NCBI GenBank assembly: GCA_034112445.1
Contig: JAWUVI010000019.1
Coordinates: 85,507 to 149,506, forward strand
DNA: 64,000 nt
Source of the DNA: Pelagadaptatus sp034112445
GTDB lineage: Bacteria; Pseudomonadota; Gammaproteobacteria; Pseudomonadales; Cellvibrionaceae
Direction: 5' to 3'
This document shows positions 42,480-50,024 of the stretch, piece by piece. The number at the start of each line of letters is the position of its first letter. Within the stretch, counting starts at the first letter, position 1. Under the pieces are notes generated by a model. That model was not told the DNA's origin, did not search any database, and saw nothing but the letters and a program-made list of their open reading frames with translations. Both the position numbers and the translations under genes were made by a program.

Positions 42480-43385
42480 TTAAAGCTGGATTCGTAGATG
42501 ATCGGCAACCGAGAAATACTGCTCTGTCTGGGTTATTGGACAAGTAAATCGCAACGACACCGATTGCAATTGCAAATCTCTGCCTTCGTTATCGCCATTT
42601 CCATAAAGGCGGTCGCCATCAATAGGAAAACCCAATGCACTTAAATGCTGACGGATTTGATGCTTACGCCCCGTAAGCAATTTAACATCGACCAAGGAGC
42701 AATGGTCATTGTTATCGACAAAAGAAAAAACACTCTTTGCCACCTTGCCATCCACAAGCTGATTAACGTCATAATCTTGCGGAAAAACAGAAAAATCACC
42801 CTGCACAATGGCTTGATATCGCTTATCCATATTCCCATCGCGGAACAGTGCACTAAACAAACGCGCAGCGGATTTACTGTGGCATAACAAGATCAAGCCT
42901 GTAGTGGCGCGATCAAGCCGATGAACAAGAAACACGGGGCGCTCTGTGCTATTGAGTAATTTAGGTGAATTCATTTCCACCCAACGGTCGATACTGGCAA
43001 AGTCCCCCCACCGACTTCCCTGACAGTTAAGTCCGTAAGGCTTAAACCAAATACTGTACTCTTGCGCGTCATGAATTAACTGAGGCTCTGGCACCACCTG
43101 ATTGAGTAGCTGAGCATTGTAATTAAGCTCTAGCTTATCACCCACCTGCAATGGCTTGCTGGCGCGCCGCAACCGATTTTTTTCCTTCCCACGCAGCAAC
43201 CACACCGCGCCTTTTTGCATCGCCTCTTTGATTTTGGCTTGAGAAATGTTGGTGTGGTTGGCTAACAATTGACTCGCTTTGAACTGACTACTGTCAGCAT
43301 CTACGGTCAACCAAACTTCTATAATATCCGTCATTGGTGACACGATAGATTTCGAAAACTGATTTCCATTAATTACATCCATCAC
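42480..43385 (-). CDS. RluA/RluC/RluD-family pseudouridine synthase
   Basis: 301 residues. An N-terminal S4-like RNA-binding region (about 40-90, QAKIKEAMQKGAVWLL) precedes the catalytic domain with FLVHRLDRATTGLILLCHS (catalytic Asp), DKRYQAIVQGDF and LTGRKHQIRQHLSALG. GTG and ATG alternatives lie at 43385 and 43382, and an internal Met18 is also possible; no strong ribosome site decides. Target site unknown. Confidence 0.86.
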   Translation of the reverse strand: MMDVINGNQFSKSIVSPMTDIIEVWLTVDADSSQFKASQLLANHTNISQAKIKEAMQKGAVWLLRGKEKNRLRRASKPLQVGDKLELNYNAQLLNQVVPEPQLIHDAQEYSIWFKPYGLNCQGSRWGDFASIDRWVEMNSPKLLNSTERPVFLVHRLDRATTGLILLCHSKSAARLFSALFRDGNMDKRYQAIVQGDFSVFPQDYDVNQLVDGKVAKSVFSFVDNNDHCSLVDVKLLTGRKHQIRQHLSALGFPIDGDRLYGNGDNEGRDLQLQSVSLRFTCPITQTEQYFSVADHLRIQL

Positions 43386-43549
43386 TGAAGTGGAAAATAC
43401 TCGGTTTGTTTTTCTATCATTTTAGCCGCTATTTTATTCCTAAATTTCTCAGCCTGTTTTGATCCCTATCCCTTGTTTGACATTGAGCAACGTCCTAAAA
43501 ATTGCGTATCTGACTTAACTTGTTAAACGTGTTCGACAAAATAAGATTG

Positions 43550-43765
43550 TTATTTCCAGCCATGAATCCAGTTACTATCGTTTTTCAATTCATGCCAATT
43601 TATTGTAATGGATCGTTTAGACATTACCGCTTCGATACTACATGTTACGACCATGTCTTCTTCATCAAATTCAACATCAGATACCATGAAGTGCTTCTCC
43701 TTATTACTAGGAGTCACAGCCGTCCACTTACTACCGAGTAATTTTTTTGGATTTATTTTATTCAT
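43550..43765 (-). CDS. TIGR02450 family protein
   Basis: 71 residues: MNKINPKKLLGSKWTAVTP, KEKHFMVSDVEFDEE, ITINWHELKND, IHGWK. This is the small TIGR02450 Trp-rich family seen in marine gammaproteobacteria. It marks the chromosomal flank downstream of the cassette array. Function unknown. Confidence 0.9.
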   Translation of the reverse strand: MNKINPKKLLGSKWTAVTPSNKEKHFMVSDVEFDEEDMVVTCSIEAVMSKRSITINWHELKNDSNWIHGWK

Positions 43766-43881
43766 TTATAAGAGCTCGATTAAGTACTTAACGCCCCCCC
43801 CAGTAAGGAGCAAAAAACCGGTTGCTGCAATGCTGAAGAACAAAAATAGAAAACTGTTTTTAGTCCCGGTTGATTGGCTTT

Positions 43882-44325
43882 TTACACACGAGTTTTACTT
43901 CTGTAACTCATCTTGATAAGCCAATAACAACCGCCTAAAGAAAAAATTATAATTCCTAAACCTATTACTGCCAAAGGATCATATTTTTCTAAATCTAGGA
44001 GAATCACCTTCCTAGAAACAGCTATAACTGCGACCAATAAAACAACTTCTGCATGGATAATATTATCTTTAAAATACATCTCTACGGTCTCTACAAGCTC
44101 GAAACCTATGAGAATAATAAAAAAGAACCCAAAGATTCTAAATAATTCATCGATCTCTAGAAAAATCACACCATCATTCGGATCAAATAAATCCATATAA
44201 AGAACTATGCCTAGCTCTACTATCGCTATAGCTACAACTGCTGTCATCAAAATAAGAACAACAAATGACATCCATTTCTTTGCGGCATGGATAGAAGAAA
44301 CAGCCCTCTCGATATTTTTGCTCAC
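43882..44325 (-). CDS. PsiE-like membrane protein
   Basis: 147 residues with four membrane helices. FKDNIIHAEVVLLVAVIAVS followed by RKVILLDLEKYDP resembles the phosphate-starvation-inducible PsiE family. GTG start at 44325 with GGAG 10 bp upstream. It is the last gene of the cassette array; only a weak R'-like sequence follows at 43786, so its own attC is degenerate or lost. Role in phosphate stress is not implied by context. Confidence 0.7.
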   Translation of the reverse strand: MSKNIERAVSSIHAAKKWMSFVVLILMTAVVAIAIVELGIVLYMDLFDPNDGVIFLEIDELFRIFGFFFIILIGFELVETVEMYFKDNIIHAEVVLLVAVIAVSRKVILLDLEKYDPLAVIGLGIIIFSLGGCYWLIKMSYRSKTRV

Positions 44326-44346
44326 TGACTATGTGCTCCTATTGAT

Positions 44347-44406
44347 GTATGACGCCTTTAGCAAGCGCCACGCTTTTTGCGGTTGCCTTGGCTAGAATTG
44401 TTATAT
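44347..44406 (-). repeat. attC-like site F, after the truncated toxin
   Basis: Minus strand: ATATAAC (R'', 44400-44406), arm CTAGCCAAGGCAACCGC, arm GCGCTTGCTAAAGGC, degenerate R' GTCATAC (44347-44353). 60 bp. The arms pair imperfectly with extrahelical-like mismatches. Confidence 0.6.
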
Positions 44407-44410
44407 CTTT

Positions 44411-44560
44411 TTACTCGTAGTAACCCCATAAACGAAGCACCTTAATTGATTTTTCTTTTTCTAATACTTGGTAAACAAGCCGGCGCTGTATATTGATACG
44501 GCGAGAATACGCCCCAGAAAGATCACCTACTAGCTTTTCGTAAGGTGGCGGAGCTTGATA
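44411..44560 (-). pseudogene. Truncated YoeB/Txe-family toxin
   Basis: The minus strand encodes YQAPPPYEKLVGDLSGAYSR, then RINIQRRLVYQVLEKEKSIK and VLRLWGYYE with a proper TAA stop at 44411. This is the C-terminal half of a Txe/YoeB-type mRNA interferase; the first about 35-40 residues are missing. The frame meets a stop (TAG) in the R' of attC E just upstream, so the break coincides with a cassette boundary. The paired antitoxin is absent. Probably a remnant from an imprecise excision or deletion. Confidence 0.85.
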
Positions 44561-44561
44561 C

Positions 44562-44641
44562 TGCTAACGCCGTGATAATGGGCGCGCGGAACTTTGCGCG
44601 TCCAGCCAACTTGCTGGCGATATTTGATTACCTTGTTAGGC
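44562..44641 (-). repeat. attC-like site E, after the DUF4267-like gene
   Basis: Minus strand: GCCTAAC (perfect R'', 44635-44641) overlapping the TAA stop of the upstream gene, arms with an internal GCGCG region, and GTTAGCA as R' (44562-44568). 80 bp. Confidence 0.75.
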
Positions 44642-45034
44642 TTTTTTTACCACAGCTTTTAAAACAAAAAAAGTAATTACTAGATATAAAATTGTAGCGA
44701 TATGCTTAAAGACTACTTTAAACGGAGCCTCTGCTTGATAAGCAAGAAAGCCATCTGTTACTGGCATAACAATACCAAATAAAGCACACCACATTATAAT
44801 TGAGTAATGCTTAGCATATAAAAGGAAACCAAATATTAGCGCTATAAAAATAGTCCGAGAGCCATATATATTTACCCAATCGGAATCCATACTAGAAAAT
44901 AATTCTGTGCCCCTTACATTTGCGAACGATACGGGGTCAATGTACGCAAACAATCCATAAAACCCCTGCAGTACAGTCATAAGTAGCACGAGAATAATAC
45001 CTGCAACTTCTAATTTTGATTTCTTGTTATCCAT
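44636..45034 (-). CDS. DUF4267-like membrane protein in a cassette
   Basis: 132 residues with four membrane helices: AGIILVLLMTVLQGFYGLF, WVNIYGSRTIFIALIFGFLL, MWCALFGIVMPVTDGFLAYQ, and a last helix near IATILYLVITFFVL. The YGSRT and MPVTD motifs fit DUF4267. Its stop codon lies in the R'' of attC E. Function unknown. Confidence 0.75.
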   Translation of the reverse strand: MDNKKSKLEVAGIILVLLMTVLQGFYGLFAYIDPVSFANVRGTELFSSMDSDWVNIYGSRTIFIALIFGFLLYAKHYSIIMWCALFGIVMPVTDGFLAYQAEAPFKVVFKHIATILYLVITFFVLKAVVKKA

Positions 45035-45064
45035 ATGCTATCCATGTACGCCTAAATTATTGAA

Positions 45065-45121
45065 GATTAACACCTCAAGCAGCGGCGCGCGTTCAGCCGT
45101 TGCTGCCTTGACTTGTTAAGC
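45065..45121 (-). repeat. attC-like site D, after the VOC gene
   Basis: Minus strand: GCTTAAC (R'', 45115-45121, containing the VOC stop), arm AAGTCAAGGCAGCAACGG, arm CCGCTGCTTGAGGT, and R' GTTAATC (45065-45071). 57 bp; one of the clearest sites of the array. Confidence 0.78.
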
Positions 45122-45481
45122 ATTGCTCGTATAGAAACATATTTTATTGTTGTCTAAATCTCTTGCATAAGCCGAATGCATATTAGAGCGTATTCTAGGC
45201 TCTCCTTCAGTTATACCTCCTAAATCAAGAGTTTTTTTATGTAATCGATTAACCTCTTCAATAGAATCAACATGGAGGCCAAGCATAGTACCATTCCCGT
45301 TCGATGCTGGGTTTTCATCGAACGGCTCTGCTATGGAAAACATAAAGTCTTCGTTACCCCATAGCGTCATCCGTCCTTCTCCGGGAATTTTATTTAATCC
45401 ACACCCATCAAATAATTCATCATAAAACGCGACTGCCTTATCTTTATTATTTGTTCCAAATACAAAATAATTCATTTTCAT
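45116..45481 (-). CDS. VOC-family (glyoxalase/bleomycin-resistance fold) protein
   Basis: 121 residues from the ATG at 45481, with AGAG 8 bp upstream. MNYFVFGTNNKDKAVAFYDELF starts the fold (as MNYFVFGTNNKDKAV) and the C-terminal HSAYARDLDNNKICFYTS is the typical VOC final strand. VOC proteins of this type are frequent integron passengers and can bind drugs or small substrates; nothing here points to a specific one. Confidence 0.87.
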   Translation of the reverse strand: MKMNYFVFGTNNKDKAVAFYDELFDGCGLNKIPGEGRMTLWGNEDFMFSIAEPFDENPASNGNGTMLGLHVDSIEEVNRLHKKTLDLGGITEGEPRIRSNMHSAYARDLDNNKICFYTSNA

Positions 45482-45509
45482 TGTAGATACTCTAATTGGA
45501 TACATTGAT

Positions 45510-45626
45510 GCCTAACGCCCGCCTAACAGGCAACTTGTAGTGAAGTATTTTTGTGTGATACTGGCGCGCAGCGACAACACAAAAATGCGTAGCAAAAAGT
45601 TGTCTCAGTTGAGGCGCTTGTTAGTT
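45510..45626 (-). repeat. attC-like site C (117 bp), after the membrane gene
   Basis: Minus strand: AACTAAC (R'', 45620-45626), arm GCGCCTCAACTGAGACAACTT, long loop, arm CAAGTTGCCTGTTAGGCGG, and R' GTTAGGC (45510-45516). The length is in the VCR range of 120-130 bp. Confidence 0.78.
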
Positions 45627-45635
45627 TGCAAACTA

Positions 45636-46061
45636 TCATATCTGCGCCCAAACTTGCTTAAGCCCTAACAAATGAATAAACCCTAAAGTTAAACATATAG
45701 CAGAACTCCACAACCAAAATTCAGGTGTTCTTCCGAGCGGGTTACTGTAGAAGAAAAAGCCAGCTACACCTCTCAAAAGATAGACTGCGGTAATTGCCGA
45801 TAATGCCCATTTGAGCAAAGGTAGATGAGAAATAATGCCAGCGCCAGAAAGTGCATAAGCCGTCCATATTGAGAATACCAATACGATAAAAGACGTAATG
45901 ATAGTGGGCTGAATGCTACCCCTTTCTGCAAGAGTTGCCATTCCCTCACCTGCCCCCATAAATCGATACCATGTTGCACCATAATAGATACAGCCAATAT
46001 GCAAAAGAGCAACTATTGCATTCAGAACCGCGGCAATGCTTAGTAATACATTTGTGCTCAT
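45636..46061 (-). CDS. Four-helix membrane protein in a cassette
   Basis: 141 residues with four hydrophobic segments (VLNAIVALLHIGCIYYGATW, TIITSFIVLVFSIWTAYAL, LKWALSAITAVYLLRGVAG, and LWSSAICLTLGFIHLLGL). I know similar small proteins from integron-type and chromosomal settings but no family name is certain. ATG at 46061 follows AGGAG by 6 bp. attC site C begins 10 bp after its stop. Confidence 0.75.
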   Translation of the reverse strand: MSTNVLLSIAAVLNAIVALLHIGCIYYGATWYRFMGAGEGMATLAERGSIQPTIITSFIVLVFSIWTAYALSGAGIISHLPLLKWALSAITAVYLLRGVAGFFFYSNPLGRTPEFWLWSSAICLTLGFIHLLGLKQVWAQI

Positions 46062-46075
46062 ATCTACTCCTAGCA

Positions 46076-46134
46076 AACTAACGCCGCGTTAGCCGTGCGA
46101 GCCGAGGGCGAGTCCGGTTGAACGCTTGTTTAGT
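46076..46134 (-). repeat. attC-like site B, after the RelE gene
   Basis: Minus strand: ACTAAAC (R''-like, 46128-46134) containing the relE stop, arm AAGCGTTCAACCG, arm CGGCTAACGCGG, and R' GTTAGTT (46076-46082). 59 bp. Confidence 0.72.
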
Positions 46135-46441
46135 TTTCATTTTCGGTAGTTAGTAAAAACTTTCGTAAATCTCTTTCTTGCCTCAATATGTGAAGGATAT
46201 AGACTGAGTCGTTATCTACTTTGTAGAAAACACGACAAGGATCTACTACAACTTCTCTATAATTAAGAGTCGAAATTTCTTCAGGTACTCTGCCTGAGTC
46301 AGGAAATTGTTCGAGCCTCTGCACCTTGCTGAAAACGCTTTCTACTAGCTGCCTCGCAGCGTACGGATTACTAACTTCAATATATTCAGCAATATCGTTC
46401 AGATTATTTAGTGCTGGCTCAGTCCAGATTACTTGAGCCAT
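46130..46441 (-). CDS. RelE/ParE-family toxin in a cassette
   Basis: 103 residues. QVIWTEPALNNLNDIAEYIE, the central YAARQLVESVFSKVQRLEQF, GRVPEEISTLNYREVVVDPCR and a basic C-terminal ILRQERDLRKFL match the RelE/ParE toxin fold. Depending on subgroup it would cleave ribosome-bound mRNA or inhibit gyrase. Overlaps the antitoxin gene by 13 bp on the same strand. Its stop lies inside attC site B, as is typical of cassettes. Confidence 0.87.
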   Translation of the reverse strand: MAQVIWTEPALNNLNDIAEYIEVSNPYAARQLVESVFSKVQRLEQFPDSGRVPEEISTLNYREVVVDPCRVFYKVDNDSVYILHILRQERDLRKFLLTTENEN

Positions 46442-46686
46442 TTACTCATTTTCTCTTTAGCTTGCGACATGTCCATTGTTCGACCTTCACGGATTGCATG
46501 CTCGCCTTTCGCGATACCTTCCAGGATTTTCATCCGATCTACCATCAACTCGTAATCAGCAACATCAAGCAAATAGGCTGATGGCTTGCCATGTTCAGTT
46601 ATGAGAATAGGTTCTTTTGACTCATGCAGATCTGCAAGCAGTTTCGTTGCTTGCCTCTTTAATGTAGTAACGACTTCAGTTCTCAT
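46429..46686 (-). CDS. Phd/YefM-family antitoxin in a cassette
   Basis: 85 residues. The N-terminal part (RTEVVTTLKRQATKLLADL, then KEPILITEHGKPSAYLLDVA) is the Phd/YefM DNA-binding and toxin-repressing fold; the C-terminal helix REGRTMDMSQAKEKMSKWLK probably wraps around the toxin. AAGGTGTC lies before the ATG. It overlaps the RelE-type gene, forming one toxin-antitoxin cassette. Confidence 0.87.
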   Translation of the reverse strand: MRTEVVTTLKRQATKLLADLHESKEPILITEHGKPSAYLLDVADYELMVDRMKILEGIAKGEHAIREGRTMDMSQAKEKMSKWLK

Positions 46687-46741
46687 AGTGACACCTTAGA
46701 TTAAAATGTATCACTATAGTATCACTCAGTTTCAAAAAAAA

Positions 46742-46795
46742 CTAACGCCTTAAGCACGTGCAGCTTGCTGTCGCGTGCCTTAACTTGTTATAAGC
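46742..46795 (-). repeat. attC-like site A, between the DUF6172 and phd genes
   Basis: Minus strand: GCTTATAAC (R''), arm TTAAGGCACGCG, arm CGTGCTTAAGG, GGCGTTAG (R', 46742-46749). 54 bp with a nearly perfect TTAAGGCACG/CGTGCTTAA stem. It resembles VCR/attC termini (TATAACAA...GGCGTTA). Confidence 0.75.
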
Positions 46796-46847
46796 CTATT
46801 GATTGCTGCACTCCATTGCGGAGCGCAGTAACTTAGATGATCCAATA

Positions 46848-47144
46848 TTACTCAGCTGTCGGTTTTTCACTGGCTGATATCGGCCTCGGTGTGATTTCGA
46901 CATAAATGGTCATTATGTTGTTTGCAACCAGCTCATCAATATTTTGCATTAACGATGACAAATGTACCTCGACCGCTGCCTCTTCCGTCGGCCCAAACTT
47001 GCAGTCGAAGCCCCAATAGGTGCCACCAGCGGGCAGAGGTTGTTTGCGTTCCTTTTTGAGGAATTTTTTAATGTCGTGCTTTACTGAGTCTACGACTCGC
47101 GGCACTTTGATCTTTGGGTGTTCTAACTTAAATGTCTTTTTCAT
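46848..47144 (-). CDS. DUF6172 family protein
   Basis: 98 residues, basic then acidic: TFKLEHPKIKVPRVVDSVKH, KKFLKKERKQPLP, YWGFDCKFGPTEEAA, and a C-terminal YVEITPRPI. Matches the DUF6172 family of small chromosomal proteins. An attC-like site follows 50 bp after its stop, so either it is the first cassette gene or the chromosomal flank of the array. Function unknown. Confidence 0.8.
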   Translation of the reverse strand: MKKTFKLEHPKIKVPRVVDSVKHDIKKFLKKERKQPLPAGGTYWGFDCKFGPTEEAAVEVHLSSLMQNIDELVANNIMTIYVEITPRPISASEKPTAE

Positions 47145-47255
47145 TGGTATCCTATGGGAATAAAAATCTAAGGTACGCTGGAGGCGTTTCTAGTGCAGTG
47201 TAACCTAATGTTTATATGAAGACTTCTACCATAGCCATAAGCTTAGCTTTAAAAC

Positions 47256-47537
47256 TCACCCCCTTTTAATACGCACTACCTTCATCACTTCGAAACTCAT
47301 GCCTGCGACAGTTTCCTGCTCGGAGTAATAGGTTATGTTCACTCTCGCGCCTTTTAGGTTTTGATAGTTGTCTTTGCGCTTGAACTTAAAAGGCACATCA
47401 CAACCTTCTACCATTACCGTATGTAAAACCCACTCGCCCTGTTCGCGCTGAGTATGTGAGATTACTTTCATCAATTCGGAGTGATTGAGATTTTTATTTT
47501 TTTCTACTAATTTTTGGGGATCTGACTGCATATTCAA
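47256..47537 (-). CDS. Hypothetical protein
   Basis: 93 residues, soluble, beta-rich, not recognised: NLNHSELMKVISHTQREQGE, WVLHTVMVEGCDVPFKFKRK, GARVNITYYSEQETVAG, FEVMKVVRIKRG. No domain, signal or membrane segment. Start is ATG at 47537. Confidence 0.7.
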   Translation of the reverse strand: MNMQSDPQKLVEKNKNLNHSELMKVISHTQREQGEWVLHTVMVEGCDVPFKFKRKDNYQNLKGARVNITYYSEQETVAGMSFEVMKVVRIKRG

Positions 47538-47645
47538 TATCTTTATATTTTAAATAATTTCACAGTTTATTGAGGCGTTGGACTGCTGAACTGAACCTAT
47601 AAATTTGGATCTGTGATTGACTATATTTCATATAGCCACAAGTCA

Positions 47646-48050
47646 TTATCGTGATTTTTTTTGCTTCTGAGCCACGTCACCGCCGGAGTTTTTCCAAGCG
47701 TTAAAACCACCCTCCAAATGACACACACGAGAGAGCCCCATATCTTGCAAAGCAGCGGTCGCTAATGCAGATCTCCAGTTCGACTGGCAGTAGAGAACAA
47801 ACTGTTTATCTTCCCCAAATATTGGTTTGAAATATGGGCTTTCCGGATCAATCCAAAACTCCAACATACCCCTAGGGGCATGAATAGCATTGGGGATAGT
47901 ACCGTCTCGCTCTAACTCTCGAACGTCTCTAATATCAACAAAAACAATATCTGACTTGCCTAACTTTGCTTTCGCTTCTTCTATCGAAAGCGTATTGATT
48001 CGCTCATTGGCTTCTTCAACCAATTGCTTACTGCTTTTTAATAGCGGCAT
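47646..48050 (-). CDS. Rhodanese-domain protein
   Basis: 134 residues, single rhodanese domain. SIEEAKAKLGKSDIVFVDIR leads to the active-site loop FVLYCQSNWRSA, where the Cys is the sulfur acceptor, and ends with HLEGGFNAWKNSGG. It lacks a signal peptide and so is cytosolic. Possibly in sulfur transfer or thiosulfate handling. It lies downstream of edd on the same strand. Confidence 0.9.
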   Translation of the reverse strand: MPLLKSSKQLVEEANERINTLSIEEAKAKLGKSDIVFVDIRDVRELERDGTIPNAIHAPRGMLEFWIDPESPYFKPIFGEDKQFVLYCQSNWRSALATAALQDMGLSRVCHLEGGFNAWKNSGGDVAQKQKKSR

Positions 48051-48140
48051 GATAAATTTCTCAAAGAATTAACTGGATATGATTTTCTAAAAAATAAATA
48101 GTACAACACCAAATTGTTGTTTCCATATTTATGCGGCTTA

Positions 48141-49952
48141 TTAAATTAAGCTATTGGCGCCGTCTTCTACTGGGCCAACATTATTTCTAAAAATTGAAAA
48201 TAATTCTCGTCCGTTACCAAATTGATTAGCCGTTAAATCGGGTATTAGTGGAATGCGCTGTTTTAGCTCTGCCTCATCAACTAGCAGTATTAATTCTCCA
48301 TTGTCAGCGTCTAGCTTTATCACATCACCCTCTTTAACCAGCGCCAAAGTTCCGCCGCATAAACTTTCAGGCGTAATATGTATCGCCGCCGGAACCTTAC
48401 CCGATGCACCCGACATTCGCCCGTCAGTTACTAGGGCTACCTTAAAGCCTTTATCTTGTAAAATGCCTAACACTGGCGTGAGTTTATGCAACTCTGGCAT
48501 ACCATTCGCTTTGGGGCCTTGAAACCGTACTACGGCAACAAAGTCTTTCTCTAGATCGCCGCGATCAAAAGCGCTGATCAATTCTGACTGGTCATTAAAC
48601 ACCACCGCTGGAGCTTCGATTACTCTGCGCTCAGGAGCCACTGCCGATACTTTAATAACCGCGCGGCCAAGGTTACCATCAAGTACCTGAAGGCCACCCT
48701 CTAAGCTAAACGGCTTGCTAACAGGTGCCAGCACGGCCTCATCTAAACTCTCTATTGGTGATGCACTCCACTCTAAATTGTCCTCTTGCAGCCGGGGCTC
48801 CCGCATATAAGGCGACAAACCATTATCGGCCGCCATAGTAACAACATCGTTGTGGAGTAAACCGGCGTTTAGCAACTGGGAAATAAGATAACCCATACCT
48901 CCAGCCGCTTGAAAATGATTCACATCAGCTGGGCCATTAGGGTATATGCGCGCCAGAAGTGGGACCACTTTGGATAACTGCGAGAAGTCATTCCAATTAA
49001 TAATAATTCCTGCTGCCCGCGCAATGGCAATCATATGAATGGTTAAATTTGTAGAACCGCCCGTCGCTAACAGCCCAACTATTCCGTTCACAATTGTTTT
49101 TTCACTCATTACATCACACAGCGGTCTATAGTCTTCAGTGCTAGCACTATGGCGTAATATTGTTTGCCCAGCGGCATCAGTTAATGCGTGTCTAAGTGGT
49201 GTAGCTGGATTAATGAAAGAAGCACCGGGTAAATGTAAACCCATTATTTCCATCAACATTTGATTAGTATTAGCCGTGCCATAAAAGGTGCACGTACCGG
49301 CGCTATGATAGGAGGCCGATTCGGCAGCCAACAGTTCTTTTCGGCCGATTTCGCCAGCAGCATAGCGCTGACGAACTTTTGCTTTTTCATCATTAGGCAA
49401 GCCCGATGGCATAGGTCCAGCTGGTACAAACAGCGCAGGTAAATGACCAAACGATAAGGCACCAATCAATAAGCCCGGAACAATTTTGTCACAAATGCCT
49501 AAGCATAATATGCCATCAAAGATATCGTGAGAAAGAGAAACCCCAGTAGCCATGGCGATTAAATCGCGACTGAATAATGACATTTCCATTCCCGATCTGC
49601 CCTGGGTAACACCGTCACACATTGCCGGTACGCCTCCGGCAAACTGAGCAATTCCACCAGCGGCACTGATAGCCGCTTTTAGCTGCGCAGGGTATTCAAA
49701 ATAAGGCTGATGGGCCGATAAGATATCGTTGTAGGCCGAGATAATAGCGACATTGGATTTTACATTTTCGGTTAAAATCGATTTATCGTCGCTGCTACAG
49801 GCCGCTATACCGTGGGCCAAATTTCCGCATGAGATACGATTTCTGGCGGGGCCGGAGTTTTTCGCATTAGCCATTCTCGTCAAATAGTCTTGTCGCGACT
49901 TATGGCTGCGCTCAATAATCGTATTAGTGACTTCTTCAATGACATTATTCAT
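48141..49952 (-). CDS. edd: 6-phosphogluconate dehydratase
   Basis: Entner-Doudoroff enzyme making KDPG from 6-phosphogluconate, 603 residues, in the normal length range. [4Fe-4S] and signature regions: MCDGVTQGRSGMEMSL, ILCLGICDKIVPGLLIGAL (Cys), CTFYGTANTNQMLME, and the late MSGASGKVPAAIH. It follows zwf and pgl in the same direction. eda, usual partner, is not next in line. Confidence 0.95.
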   Translation of the reverse strand: MNNVIEEVTNTIIERSHKSRQDYLTRMANAKNSGPARNRISCGNLAHGIAACSSDDKSILTENVKSNVAIISAYNDILSAHQPYFEYPAQLKAAISAAGGIAQFAGGVPAMCDGVTQGRSGMEMSLFSRDLIAMATGVSLSHDIFDGILCLGICDKIVPGLLIGALSFGHLPALFVPAGPMPSGLPNDEKAKVRQRYAAGEIGRKELLAAESASYHSAGTCTFYGTANTNQMLMEIMGLHLPGASFINPATPLRHALTDAAGQTILRHSASTEDYRPLCDVMSEKTIVNGIVGLLATGGSTNLTIHMIAIARAAGIIINWNDFSQLSKVVPLLARIYPNGPADVNHFQAAGGMGYLISQLLNAGLLHNDVVTMAADNGLSPYMREPRLQEDNLEWSASPIESLDEAVLAPVSKPFSLEGGLQVLDGNLGRAVIKVSAVAPERRVIEAPAVVFNDQSELISAFDRGDLEKDFVAVVRFQGPKANGMPELHKLTPVLGILQDKGFKVALVTDGRMSGASGKVPAAIHITPESLCGGTLALVKEGDVIKLDADNGELILLVDEAELKQRIPLIPDLTANQFGNGRELFSIFRNNVGPVEDGANSLI

Positions 49953-49987
49953 AGCATTTTCCTAAAGTGTGAATAGCAATGACCCGT

Positions 49988-50019
49988 TATGTTCGTAACA
50001 ATTTATGTTCGTAACAATT
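49988..50019. repeat. 16-bp tandem duplication
   Basis: TATGTTCGTAACAATT at 49988-50003 and 50004-50019, identical copies, 5 bp after the pgl stop and upstream of edd. Confidence 0.93.
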
Positions 50020-50024
50020 ATCGA

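Larger units (their letters stand above)
43786..46795 (-). mobile_element. Integrase-less integron cassette array (CALIN-like)
   Basis: A 3-kb run of small, unrelated minus-strand genes in which most stop codons run into an attC-like palindrome; the sites are listed separately. Gene order on the minus strand: [DUF6172 gene]-attC A-phd/relE-attC B-membrane protein-attC C-VOC-attC D-DUF4267-like-attC E-truncated yoeB-attC F-psiE-like, ending near an R'-like GCGTTAAGT at 43786-43795. No tyrosine integrase gene is in the window. Same gene orientation, one or two genes per unit and toxin-antitoxin content all fit integron cassettes. Confidence 0.7.

Noticed and set aside
43786..43881. Full attC after the PsiE-like gene
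   Set aside because: Only the R'-like GCGTTAAGT is clear; no matching R'' or arm pairing could be traced, so I listed only the array end.
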